18,412 nt of DNA from Alphaproteobacteria bacterium (GTDB taxonomy: Bacteria > Pseudomonadota > Alphaproteobacteria > Rhodospirillales > Rhodospirillaceae), in the NCBI GenBank assembly GCA_003250275.1, contig QKGW01000258.1, forward strand, positions 1 through 18,412, in the 5' to 3' direction. Shown in pieces: positions 5,859-14,079 of this stretch (the first letter of the stretch is position 1; the number at the start of each line of letters is the position of its first letter). A program made the translations under genes and the position numbers. The notes beneath the pieces are model-generated. The model had not been told where the DNA came from. It worked only from the letters and a program-made list of their open reading frames with translations, and ran no database searches.

Positions 5859-6578
5859 ATGAGCGAGGACAAGGGCCAGCAAGAACCTTCGATGGAGGAC
5901 ATTCTCGCCTCCATTCGTCGGATCTTGTCCGAGGACGATGGAAAGAAAGGGGGCGAGATCGCTCCCGCTGCTGAACCGGCCCCGGTTGCGGCCGCGCCCG
6001 CTCCCAAGCCGGTGGAGCCGGAGCCGATGCCGCCGGAGCCAGAACCCGAGCCGGAGCCTGTGCCCGAGCCGATTGCGTTCGTGCCGGAGCCCGAGCCCGA
6101 GCCGGAACCCGAGCCGATCGCGCTTCTCCCCGAGGACATGATCGAGGACGAGGAGCCGGAGGACGAACCCGAGGAGGAAGAGGATGTACTCGACCTCACC
6201 GACGCGATGGCTTTCGAGCCGCCCGAGCCGGTCTCGCAGCCCGATCCGTTCGAGGACTTCCCGCCGTTGCCGTCCGAGCCCGAACCGCGCCCGGTGTTCG
6301 AAATGAACCCGCCGCCCGAGCCCCGGATGAGCGAGGAGGACCTCCTCGACCGCACCACCCAGGACGTCTCCGAGCAGGCGTTCGCGAGCCTCGCGAGCGT
6401 GCTCGCGCGCCGCAACCTCGGCGTCGGCCAGCTCGGCGTCACCCTCGAGGAGCTGGTGCGCGAACTGCTGCGCCCGATCCTCAAGTCGTGGCTCGACGAG
6501 AATCTGCCCGGCATCGTCGAACGCATCGTCGAGCGCGAAGTGGAGCGGATCGTCAACCGCATCGGCCCGATGAAGTAA
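5859..6578 (+). CDS. popZ: Polar organising protein PopZ (DUF2497 family)
   Basis: Self-assembling pole-organising scaffold; in Caulobacter it forms a condensate that tethers the ParB-parS centromere and recruits cell-cycle regulators. The 239-residue protein has the three-part layout of the family. First is a conserved N-terminal client-binding helix, SMEDILASIRRILSED (11-26). Next is a disordered linker of about 120 residues made mostly of Pro, Glu and Asp (about 38-158), which contains the conserved-looking VLDLTDAM. Last are C-terminal oligomerisation helices (about 161-239, with LEELVRELLRPILKSWLDEN and GIVERIVEREVERI). The ribosome site GGAAGG is ten bases before the ATG. The linker is clearly longer than that of Caulobacter PopZ. 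Being just upstream of valS is the usual alphaproteobacterial arrangement. Confidence 0.93.
   Translation: MSEDKGQQEPSMEDILASIRRILSEDDGKKGGEIAPAAEPAPVAAAPAPKPVEPEPMPPEPEPEPEPVPEPIAFVPEPEPEPEPEPIALLPEDMIEDEEPEDEPEEEEDVLDLTDAMAFEPPEPVSQPDPFEDFPPLPSEPEPRPVFEMNPPPEPRMSEEDLLDRTTQDVSEQAFASLASVLARRNLGVGQLGVTLEELVRELLRPILKSWLDENLPGIVERIVEREVERIVNRIGPMK
6033..6131 (+). repeat. Pro-Glu tandem repeats in the PopZ linker
   Basis: Codons 59-91 of popZ encode runs of Pro-Glu dipeptides arranged as two imperfect copies of a (PE)n-PIA(F/L) unit, with PIAFV at 71-75 and PIALL at 86-90. The DNA alternates CCG/CCC and GAG/GAA codons, so the repeat is prone to length change by slippage. Confidence 0.7.
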
Positions 6579-6604
6579 GCGAAAGCCGAATTCCGCGATT
6601 TCGA

Positions 6605-6639
6605 GCGGCGGGCGTCTTGCGCCCGCCGCAAACTTTTTC
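6605..6639 (+). terminator. Terminator-like hairpin between popZ and valS
   Basis: A perfect 10-bp GC stem (6605-6614 with 6620-6629) and 5-nt loop TCTTG are followed, after AAAC, by TTTTTCT. The four-base gap before the T-run makes it less efficient than a textbook terminator. It probably ends or thins the popZ transcript ahead of valS. Confidence 0.6.
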
Positions 6640-6649
6640 TACACACAGG

Positions 6650-6671
6650 ATGCCGCGCTTTGCCGCGGCAT
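6650..6671 (+). other. Hairpin in the valS leader
   Basis: An 8-bp perfect stem (ATGCCGCG 6650-6657 with CGCGGCAT 6664-6671) with a 6-nt loop lies 28 bp before the valS start and just after the terminator-like hairpin. It leaves the GAGG ribosome site at 6687-6690 free. Its role is unknown. Confidence 0.45.
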
Positions 6672-6699
6672 TCGTCCGTATCCGATGAGGTTCCCGAAA

Positions 6700-9345
6700 A
6701 TGCTGGATAAGACCTACGCCCCCGCCGAGATCGAAGACCGCCTGTATCGGCAGTGGGAAGATTCGGGCGTATTCGCCTGCGATCCGTCCAGCAACGAAGC
6801 GCCGTACACCATCATGATCCCGCCGCCGAACGTGACCGGCAGCCTGCACATGGGCCACGCGCTGACCTTCTCGATCCAGGATATCCTGATCCGCTACCGC
6901 CGCATGAACGGCCGCGACGCGCTCTGGCAGCCGGGCACCGATCACGCCGGCATTGCCACCCAGATGGTGGTCGAGCGCCAGCTCGCGGGCGAGGGCAAGA
7001 CCCGCCACGATCTCGGCCGCGACGGCTTCATCGAACGGGTGTGGGCGTGGAAGGCGGAATCCGGCGGCACCATCACCCGCCAGCTGCGCCGCCTGGGCGC
7101 GTCGCTCGACTGGCCGCGCGAGCGCTTCACCATGGACGCGGGCCTCGACCTCGCGGTGCGGAAGGCGTTCGTCACGCTCTACAAGGACGGCCTGATCTAC
7201 CGCGACAAGCGCCTGGTCAACTGGGACCCGAAGCTGCACACCGCGATCTCCGACCTCGAAGTCGAGCAGCGCGAGATCAAGGGCAAGATGTGGCACCTGC
7301 GCTACCCGGTGAAGGACATGGAGGGGGTGTACCTCACCGTCGCCACCACCCGCCCGGAGACGATGCTCGGTGACTCGGGCGTCGCGGTGCATCCGGACGA
7401 CGAGCGTTACCAGCACCTGATCGGCAAGTTCGTGGTTCTGCCGCTGGTCGGGCGCGAGATTCCGATCGTCGGCGACGCCTACGCCGACCCGGAGAAGGGC
7501 ACCGGCGCGGTGAAGATCACCCCGGCGCACGATTTCAACGACTTCGAGGTCGGCAAGCGCCACAACCTCGAACTCATCAACGTGCTCGACCGCGATGCGC
7601 ACCTCAACGACGCGGTGCCGGAGGCCTACCGCGGCCTCGACCGCTTCGTCGCGCGCGACAAGATCCTCGCCGACCTCGAAGCCCTCGGCCTCCTCGAAAA
7701 GGTCGAGGAAAACCCGATGACCCAGCCGTTCGGCGACCGCTCCGGCGTCGTCATCGAGCCGTGGCTCACCGACCAGTGGTTCGTCGACGCCGCCGAGCTC
7801 GCCAAGGACGCGCTCGCCGCGGTCGAGGACGGGCGCACCAAGTTCGTGCCCGAGAACTGGAGCAAGACCTATTACGAGTGGATGCGCAACATCCAGCCGT
7901 GGTGCATCTCGCGGCAGATCTGGTGGGGGCATCAGGTTCCGGCGTGGTACGGCCCGGACGGCAAGTTCTTCGTCGAGATGACCGAGGCCGCGGCCCAGGC
8001 CGCCGCGGCCGCTCACTACGGCAAGGCGGTCGAGCTGACCCGCGATTCCGACGTGCTCGACACCTGGTTCTCCTCGGCGCTGTGGCCGTTCTCGACCCTC
8101 GGCTGGCCGGAGGAGACCCCGGAACTCGCGCGCTACTACCCGACCGACGTGCTCGTCACCGGCTTCGATATCATCTTCTTCTGGGTCGCCCGGATGATGA
8201 TGATGGGCTTGAAGTTCATGGGCGAGGTGCCGTTCAAGACCGTCTACATCCACGCCCTGGTCCGCGACGAGAAGGGCCAGAAGATGTCGAAGTCGAAGGG
8301 CAACGTCATCGACCCGCTCGGCCTGATCGAGACCTACGGCGCCGATGCCCTGCGCTTCACCCTCGCCGCGATGGCGGCGCAGGGGCGCGACATCAAGATG
8401 TCGGAGAACCGCGTTCAGGGGTATCGCAACTTCGCCACCAAGCTGTGGAACGCCGCGCGCTTCTGCGAGATGAACGAGTGCAAGCTGGTGGAGGGCTTCG
8501 GCCCGGATACCCCGCAGCACGCGGTCAACCGCTGGGTCGTCGGCAAGCTAGCCGAGGCGACCGGCGCGGTCACCGAAGCGCTCGAAGGCTTCAAGTTCAA
8601 CGAGGCGGCGGGCGCGATCTACCAGTTCGTCTGGGGCACCTTCTGCGATTGGTACCTCGAAATCGCGAAGCCGCTGCTCACCGGCGAGGACGAGGCGGTG
8701 AAGGCCGAAACCCGCGCCACCGCCGCCTGGGTGCTGGACGAAACGCTCAAGCTCCTGCATCCCTTCATGCCCTACATCACCGAAGAGCTCTGGGCCAAGA
8801 CCGCAACCGCGCCGCGCGGCCAGCTGATCGTCGAATCCTGGCCGCAGCCGAGCAGCGTGGACGCCGCCGCGACCGCCGACGTCGACTGGGTGGTGGCGCT
8901 GATCACCGCGATCCGCTCGGCGCGCTCCGAGGTCAACGTGCCGGCGGGCGCCAAGACCGCGCTGGTGGTGCAGGAGGCCGACGCGGAATCGCGCCGCCGC
9001 CTTGAAACCTACGGCCCGGTGGTCGAGCGTCTCGCGCGCGTCGAGGGCGTCTCCGAGAGCGGCGGTGCGCCGGTCAAGGGTGCGATGCAGATCGTGCTCG
9101 GCGGCGCGACCTTCGCGATTCCGCTCGAAGGCGTGATCGACATCGCCCAGGAGAAGGCGCGACTCGCGAAGGAACTGAAGCGCTGGGACGGCGAGGTGGA
9201 GCGCTTCGACAAGAAACTCGCCAACGAAAAATTCGTCGCGTCCGCGCCCGAGGAAATCGTTGCCGAGCAGCGGGAAAAGCGCGCCGAGGCGCTGGTGCAG
9301 CAAGAAAAGGTCCGAGAAGCTCTGCGGCGTATCGAATCTTTTTGA
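6700..9345 (+). CDS. valS: Valyl-tRNA synthetase
   Basis: Class I aminoacyl-tRNA synthetase that charges tRNA-Val and edits mischarged threonine. The 881-residue length is normal for the family. The HIGH signature appears as HMGH (50-53) within PPPNVTGSLHMGH, and the KMSKS loop is intact (528-532, in QKMSKSKGNVIDP). Between them lies the CP1 editing domain with TTRPETMLGDSGVAVHP. The anticodon-binding domain follows, and a C-terminal coiled-coil tail rich in Lys, Glu and Arg ends the protein (about 800-881), typical of ValS. The ATG at 6700 is preferred to that at 6685 because GAGG lies nine bases before it and MLDKTYAPAEIE matches the usual N-terminus. No clear promoter is seen between the upstream hairpins and the gene. 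Confidence 0.97.
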   Translation: MLDKTYAPAEIEDRLYRQWEDSGVFACDPSSNEAPYTIMIPPPNVTGSLHMGHALTFSIQDILIRYRRMNGRDALWQPGTDHAGIATQMVVERQLAGEGKTRHDLGRDGFIERVWAWKAESGGTITRQLRRLGASLDWPRERFTMDAGLDLAVRKAFVTLYKDGLIYRDKRLVNWDPKLHTAISDLEVEQREIKGKMWHLRYPVKDMEGVYLTVATTRPETMLGDSGVAVHPDDERYQHLIGKFVVLPLVGREIPIVGDAYADPEKGTGAVKITPAHDFNDFEVGKRHNLELINVLDRDAHLNDAVPEAYRGLDRFVARDKILADLEALGLLEKVEENPMTQPFGDRSGVVIEPWLTDQWFVDAAELAKDALAAVEDGRTKFVPENWSKTYYEWMRNIQPWCISRQIWWGHQVPAWYGPDGKFFVEMTEAAAQAAAAAHYGKAVELTRDSDVLDTWFSSALWPFSTLGWPEETPELARYYPTDVLVTGFDIIFFWVARMMMMGLKFMGEVPFKTVYIHALVRDEKGQKMSKSKGNVIDPLGLIETYGADALRFTLAAMAAQGRDIKMSENRVQGYRNFATKLWNAARFCEMNECKLVEGFGPDTPQHAVNRWVVGKLAEATGAVTEALEGFKFNEAAGAIYQFVWGTFCDWYLEIAKPLLTGEDEAVKAETRATAAWVLDETLKLLHPFMPYITEELWAKTATAPRGQLIVESWPQPSSVDAAATADVDWVVALITAIRSARSEVNVPAGAKTALVVQEADAESRRRLETYGPVVERLARVEGVSESGGAPVKGAMQIVLGGATFAIPLEGVIDIAQEKARLAKELKRWDGEVERFDKKLANEKFVASAPEEIVAEQREKRAEALVQQEKVREALRRIESF

Positions 9346-9405
9346 AGCCTTCGGGAAATTGTTGTTTCCTGTCACGGCTGAATTCTGGCGAAAGGGGGAA
9401 GCGCC

Positions 9406-10260
9406 ATGGCCTACGTGCAGTGGTCGCGCCGATTTGAGCTGGGGGTGCCGTTCATCGATGCGGACCACAAGGTTCTCGTCGGTTTGCTCAACCGCATGAA
9501 CGACGCCGCGCGGACCGACGGGGATCTCACCGACGTGGGCGGGATCCTCTCGGCGCTGGTCGACTACACCCGCTACCATTTCGCCCGCGAGGAGCGTGCC
9601 CAGGCCTCCGCCGGGTATCCCGACATCGACGAACACCGCGAACAGCACGCCCGCCTCGCGATCGAGGCGCGGCGGCTGTTCGAGGCCTACCGCAACGATC
9701 CCGGTGCGATCGAGGTGGGCGACCTCCTGGATTTCCTCAGCGACTGGCTGATGGACCACATCCTCCTCCACGACATGGCGATCAAGCCCTACCTGCTCGC
9801 CAATCTCGAAGCGGTGTCCGCCGCCGAGGGCGTGGACTTCGCCACCCTGATGAACGACGGCCGCAAGCGTGCCATCGACTGGACCAAGCTTTCGGTTCTC
9901 GCGGTGGAGGACAGCCGCCCGTTCGCGCATGTTCTGCGAGCGATCCTCGAAGTGATTGGGATCAAGACGGTTTCGGTGGTCGAGGAGGCGGAGGAGGGGC
10001 TCCGGCTCGCGCAGGAACATCCCTACGACCTGATCTTTGCCGACTGGCGGATGGGCGGCATGGACGGCCTCGAATTCGTCCACGCGGTGCGCGGCAAGGG
10101 GATCGCCGCGCCGGTGGTGATGCTCACCGGCTACGTCGACGAAAGCCTCGAAGCGGCGCGCGAGGGCTTCCAGATTTCCGAATGGCTGCAGAAGCCGGTG
10201 ACCTCCGCCGAGCTGATGGCCTGCATCGCCCGGCACGTCCAGGTCAGGCAGACCGCTTAA
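9406..10260 (+). CDS. Bacteriohemerythrin-receiver domain fusion protein
   Basis: A 284-residue two-domain protein. Residues 1-135 are a bacteriohemerythrin with all seven di-iron ligands in place: His21, His58, Glu62 (H-x3-E), His77, His81 (H-x3-H), His118 and Asp123 (H-x4-D). Such domains bind O2 or sense redox state or NO. Residues about 160-284 are a complete CheY-type receiver: acidic pair Glu168-Asp169, phosphoacceptor Asp213 in IFADWRMGGMDG, Thr241 in VMLTGY, and Lys263 in LQKPVT. There is no output domain, so the protein probably signals by contact with a partner, as CheY does. A strong ribosome site (AAGGGGGAA) lies six bases before the ATG. It stands alone after valS, and its stop overlaps that of xthA. 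The fusion is clear; its partner kinase and target are unknown. Confidence 0.93.
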   Translation: MAYVQWSRRFELGVPFIDADHKVLVGLLNRMNDAARTDGDLTDVGGILSALVDYTRYHFAREERAQASAGYPDIDEHREQHARLAIEARRLFEAYRNDPGAIEVGDLLDFLSDWLMDHILLHDMAIKPYLLANLEAVSAAEGVDFATLMNDGRKRAIDWTKLSVLAVEDSRPFAHVLRAILEVIGIKTVSVVEEAEEGLRLAQEHPYDLIFADWRMGGMDGLEFVHAVRGKGIAAPVVMLTGYVDESLEAAREGFQISEWLQKPVTSAELMACIARHVQVRQTA

Positions 10261-11057
10261 TCGTCGCCCGCGAGGCGGCACCATACCGGCGCGTGGTCGG
10301 AGGCCTTCTCGCGGCCGCGCGGCGCGCTGTCGATGCCCGAGGCGAGCAGGGCGTCCGCCGCCTCCGCCGAGGCGAGCAGGAAGTCGATGCGGATGCCGTG
10401 GTTCTTCTGCCACGCGCCCGCCTGATAATCCCAGAACGAGTAGAGTCCCGGATTGGGGTTGAGCGCGCGGGTGGTGTCGAGCCAGCCCTGGTTGAGCAGC
10501 GCGTGGAAGCGCGTGCGCGTCTCCGGGCGCGTCAGGGCGTCGCCGACCCACACAGCGGGGTCATAACAATCAATGTCTTGTGGGATGATATTGAAGTCGC
10601 CCCCGAGGATCGTCGGGCGATCGGCGGCGAGCAGGCGCTTGGCGTGGGCGTTGAGGCAATCCATCCACGCTTGCTTGTAGGTGAATTTTTCGGTGAGTTC
10701 GCCGGAGGCGTCGGCGACCGGGTTGCCGTTCGGCAGGTAGATCGCCGCGACCCGCCAGCGGCCGCCGACCGTCGCTTCGAGATAGCGCGCCTGGGGCGGG
10801 CCGTCGTGCTCCGGCAGGCCGACGACCGGGTCGGCGATGCCGATGCGCGAAAGGATCGCGACGCCGTTGTAGCTCTTCTGCCCGTGCACCAGCACCTCGT
10901 AGCCGAGGGCGCGGAATTCGAACTCGGGGAAGTCGCCGTCCTGGCACTTGATCTCCTGGAGCATCACCACGTCGGGCGAGAAGCTCTTGAGCCAGTCGGT
11001 GACGATCGGCAGGCGGGCCTTGATCGAGTTGACGTTCCAGGTGGCGATGGTCGGCAC
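10257..11057 (-). CDS. xthA: Exodeoxyribonuclease III
   Basis: DNA-repair enzyme of the exonuclease III/AP-endonuclease family, acting at abasic sites and on 3' blocked ends. The 266-residue protein carries the family's metal and catalytic residues: NVNS (8-11), LQEIK with Glu35, YLPNG, GGDFN with Asp154 and Asn156, RIDFLL, and SDHAPV with Asp254 and His255. The start is a GTG at 11057, with GGAG eight bases upstream and the exact family N-terminus PTIATWNVNSIKARL. An upstream in-frame ATG at 11129 is rejected because it precedes the predicted promoter and adds non-homologous sequence. The gene is divergent from dgt and convergent with the hemerythrin-receiver gene. Confidence 0.94.
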   Translation of the reverse strand: MPTIATWNVNSIKARLPIVTDWLKSFSPDVVMLQEIKCQDGDFPEFEFRALGYEVLVHGQKSYNGVAILSRIGIADPVVGLPEHDGPPQARYLEATVGGRWRVAAIYLPNGNPVADASGELTEKFTYKQAWMDCLNAHAKRLLAADRPTILGGDFNIIPQDIDCYDPAVWVGDALTRPETRTRFHALLNQGWLDTTRALNPNPGLYSFWDYQAGAWQKNHGIRIDFLLASAEAADALLASGIDSAPRGREKASDHAPVWCRLAGDD

Positions 11058-11087
11058 GGGCGGGACTCCGGGTGAAATGACCCGGCC

Positions 11088-11115
11088 AGTATAGGCGAGC
11101 GGCGGGACATGACAA
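11088..11115 (-). promoter_or_regulatory. Sigma-70-type promoter of xthA
   Basis: On the - strand, TTGTCA (11110-11115) and TATACT (11088-11093) are separated by 16 bp. The transcript would start near 11081, about 24 nt before the GTG start codon, which supports that start. Confidence 0.65.
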
Positions 11116-11155
11116 CGTGTTGCGCCCAAAGGGGCGGGGATGTAGTGTCCGGGGC

Positions 11156-12328
11156 ATGGACGCGACCTTTTGCCAGGCCCCGCTGGCCCCGTATGCCTGC
11201 ATTCCGGACCGCAGCCGCGGACGTCTGGTCGACGAACCGTCGGCGGGCGGCCGCTCGCCGTTTCAGCGCGACCGCGACCGCATCATCCACGCCGCCGCGT
11301 TCCGCCGGCTGTCGACCAAGACCCAGGTGTTCGTCTACCACGAGGGCGATAGCTACCGCACCCGCCTGAGCCATTCGCTAGAGGTTTCGCAGATCGCCCG
11401 CTCGATCGCGCGCGAGCTGCACCTCAACGAGGACCTCGCCGAGGCGCTCGCGCTCGCGCACGATCTCGGCCACCCGCCGTTCGGCCACGCCGGCGAGGAC
11501 GTGCTCAAGCGCTGCATGGAGCCCTACGGCGGCTTCGACCACAACGCCCAGTCGCTCAAGGTGGTGACCAAGCTCGAACGCCATTACGCGCGCTTCGACG
11601 GCCTCAATCTCACCTGGGAAACTCTCGAAGGCCTGGTCAAGCACAACGGCCCGCTCGACGGCGAGGTGCCCGGATACATCGCCGAGTTCGACGCGATCTT
11701 CCCGCTCGACCTCAAGCGCCATTCGAGCCTCGAAGCGCAGATCGCCGCGGTCGCCGACGACATCGCCTACAACAATCACGACATCGCCGACGGCCTGCGC
11801 GCCGGGCTCTTCGGGCTCGACGAACTGCGCGGCCTCGAAGTCGTCGGCCCGCACCTGATTGAGGTCGAGCGCCTTTATCCCGATCTCGACCCCGCGCGGC
11901 GCATCCACGAGACCGTGCGGCGGATGATCAACGCGATGGTGTCCGACGTCGTTTCCCATGCGCGCACCTGCATCGCCGAGGCGAAGGTGCGCGATATCGA
12001 GGACGTGCGCGCGGCGGGCCGCACCCTCGTCGGTTTTTCGCCCGAGATGCGCGCAACCGATCGCGCCTTGAAGGCGTTTCTGTTCCCGAATATGTATCGC
12101 CACCACAAGGTGATGCGCGCCACCACCAAGGCGCGCCGCGTGGTCGACGACCTGTTCGGGCTGCTGCTGTCCGAGCCGCGGCTGCTGCCGGGCGACTGGC
12201 GGCGGCGCTGCGACGGCCCCGCCGGTCCCGCGACCGCGCAGGAGGTTTGCGACTACGTGGCGGGGATGACCGATCGCTTCGCCCTCGACGAACACGCGCG
12301 TTTATTCGATCCGAAAGTCAATCCATGA
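11156..12328 (+). CDS. dgt: dGTP triphosphohydrolase-like protein (HD superfamily)
   Basis: A dNTP triphosphohydrolase of the dgt type, which splits dNTPs to nucleoside and triphosphate and affects nucleotide pools. The 390-residue protein has the signature N-terminus GRSPFQRDRDRIIH and FRRLSTKTQVFVYHEGD (31-65). The HD metal site follows, with His73 in RLSHSLE and His102-Asp103 in AHDLGHPPFGHAGED, then FDHNAQSL and the downstream ADDIAYNNHDIADGL. The start is the least certain part: the ATG at 11156 has no good ribosome site and lies very close to the only promoter-like sequence, while a GTG at 11117 would add 13 residues. The gene opens a six-gene + strand run, and its TGA overlaps the argS ATG by four bases. 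Confidence 0.9.
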   Translation: MDATFCQAPLAPYACIPDRSRGRLVDEPSAGGRSPFQRDRDRIIHAAAFRRLSTKTQVFVYHEGDSYRTRLSHSLEVSQIARSIARELHLNEDLAEALALAHDLGHPPFGHAGEDVLKRCMEPYGGFDHNAQSLKVVTKLERHYARFDGLNLTWETLEGLVKHNGPLDGEVPGYIAEFDAIFPLDLKRHSSLEAQIAAVADDIAYNNHDIADGLRAGLFGLDELRGLEVVGPHLIEVERLYPDLDPARRIHETVRRMINAMVSDVVSHARTCIAEAKVRDIEDVRAAGRTLVGFSPEMRATDRALKAFLFPNMYRHHKVMRATTKARRVVDDLFGLLLSEPRLLPGDWRRRCDGPAGPATAQEVCDYVAGMTDRFALDEHARLFDPKVNP

Positions 12329-14076
12329 ATCTGTTTGCCGAATTCAAGGGCCGCATCGCCGATGCGGTCGCCGCCCTCGCCGCGGAGGGCGCGCTGCCCG
12401 CCGGTCTCGACGTCGCGCGGGTGGCCACCGAGCCCTGCCGCGATCCGAGCCACGGCGAAATCGCCACCAACGCCGCGATGGTGCTGGCCAAGCCCGCGGG
12501 GATGAAGCCGCGCGACCTCGCGCAGATGCTTGCCGACCGCCTCGGCGCCGCCGACGACGTCGCTTCGGCGGAAGTCGCCGGGCCGGGCTTCATCAACCTC
12601 AGCCTCGCTCCCGGCTTCTGGCACGACCGCCTGCGCGACGTCCTCAAGGCGGGCACCGATTACGGCACCTCGACGATGGGCGCGGGGCGCAAGGTCAACG
12701 TCGAATACGTTTCCGCCAATCCGACCGGCCCGATGCACGTCGGCCACGGTCGCGGCGCGGTGGTCGGCGACGTGCTCGCCTCGCTGCTCGCCAAGGCTGG
12801 CTTCGACGTGTCGCGCGAATACTACGTCAACGATGCCGGCGCGCAGGTCGACGTGCTCGCCCGCTCGCTGCACCTGCGCTACCGCGAGGCGCTCGGCGAG
12901 GCGGTCGGCGAAATCCCCGAGGGGCTCTATCCCGGAGACTACCTCGTGCCGGTGGGCAAGGCGCTCGCCGACGAGGTCGGCACGCTCTACCGCGACGCGC
13001 CCGAGGGCGAATGGCTGCCGAAGCTGCGCCTCTACGCCGTCGACGCGATGATGGCGCTGATCCGCGAGGACCTCGCGGCGCTCGGCGTGGTGCACGACGT
13101 GTTCTCCTCCGAGCGCAAGCTCGTCGAGGCGGGCGGCGTGCAGCAGGCGTTCGATACCCTGGTCGAGAAGGGGCTGATCTACGAGGGCGTGCTCGAACCG
13201 CCGAAGGGGATGCTGCCCGAGGACTGGGAGCCGCGCCCGCAGACGCTGTTCCGCGCCTCCGAATTCGGCGACGACGTCGACCGTCCGCTCAAGAAGTCGG
13301 ACGGCTCGTGGACCTACTTCGCCTCCGATATCGCCTATCACTTCGACAAGTTCCGCCGCGGCGGCGAAACGATGATCGACGTGCTCGGCGCCGACCACGG
13401 CGGCTACGTCAAGCGCATGGTCGCGGCGGTCAAGGCGATCACCGAGGGCAAGGGCACGCTCGACATCAAGCTCTGCCAGATGGTCAACCTGATGCGCGAC
13501 GGCGAGCCGGTGAAGATGTCGAAGCGCGCGGGCACCTTCGTCACCCTGCGCGAGGTGATCGACGACGTCGGCCGCGACGTGGTGCGCTTCATCATGCTCA
13601 CCCGCAAGAACGATGCGCACCTCGACTTCGACTTGAAGAAAGTCACCGAACAGTCGAAGGACAACCCGGTCTTTTACGTGCAGTACGCCCACGCCCGCGC
13701 GCACTCGGTGCTGCGCCACGCCGCCGAGGCGTTCGCCGGGCGCGATCTCGAAGCCGCGGCGCTCGCCGGAGCCGACCTCTCGGGGTTGACCGACGAGGCC
13801 GAGGTTGCTTTGATCAAGCAGCTTGCCGCCTGGCCGCGCGTCGTCGAGGGCGCGGCGGAGGCGCACGAGCCGCACCGCATCGCCTACTATCTCAGCGAGG
13901 TGGCGGCGGCCTTCCACAGCTTGTGGAACAAGGGCCGCGACGACGCCGAACTCCGCTTCCTGCAGACCGACCGCCCCGAGCTTTCGGCGGCCCGCGTCGC
14001 GCTGGTGCGGGGCATGGCGCTGGTGGTGGCTTCGGGTCTGATGGTCCTCGGCGTGACGCCGGTTGAGGAGATGTAA
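12325..14076 (+). CDS. argS: Arginyl-tRNA synthetase
   Basis: Class I synthetase that charges tRNA-Arg. The 583-residue length is normal. The N-terminal Add-1 domain that touches the tRNA D-loop covers about 1-110. The HIGH motif is HVGH (138-141, in ANPTGPMHVGHGRG), and the KMSK loop is KMSKR (397-401), a canonical form that many ArgS proteins lack. A DALR anticodon-binding domain fills the C-terminus from about 455. The ATG overlaps the dgt stop (ATGA) and has only a weak ribosome site, so translation is probably coupled to dgt. The SPOR gene begins three bases after its stop. Confidence 0.97.
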   Translation: MNLFAEFKGRIADAVAALAAEGALPAGLDVARVATEPCRDPSHGEIATNAAMVLAKPAGMKPRDLAQMLADRLGAADDVASAEVAGPGFINLSLAPGFWHDRLRDVLKAGTDYGTSTMGAGRKVNVEYVSANPTGPMHVGHGRGAVVGDVLASLLAKAGFDVSREYYVNDAGAQVDVLARSLHLRYREALGEAVGEIPEGLYPGDYLVPVGKALADEVGTLYRDAPEGEWLPKLRLYAVDAMMALIREDLAALGVVHDVFSSERKLVEAGGVQQAFDTLVEKGLIYEGVLEPPKGMLPEDWEPRPQTLFRASEFGDDVDRPLKKSDGSWTYFASDIAYHFDKFRRGGETMIDVLGADHGGYVKRMVAAVKAITEGKGTLDIKLCQMVNLMRDGEPVKMSKRAGTFVTLREVIDDVGRDVVRFIMLTRKNDAHLDFDLKKVTEQSKDNPVFYVQYAHARAHSVLRHAAEAFAGRDLEAAALAGADLSGLTDEAEVALIKQLAAWPRVVEGAAEAHEPHRIAYYLSEVAAAFHSLWNKGRDDAELRFLQTDRPELSAARVALVRGMALVVASGLMVLGVTPVEEM

Positions 14077-14079
14077 ATC

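Noticed and set aside
6553..8520. A 655-codon open frame on the - strand opposite the popZ end and valS
   Set aside because: It is antisense to the conserved valS coding sequence, has His/Arg/Asp-rich low-information sequence, and has no ribosome site or recognisable fold.
8548..10551. A 667-codon open frame on the - strand spanning the end of valS, the hemerythrin gene and part of xthA
   Set aside because: It crosses three real genes in a different frame and shows no domain; it is a by-product of codon bias.
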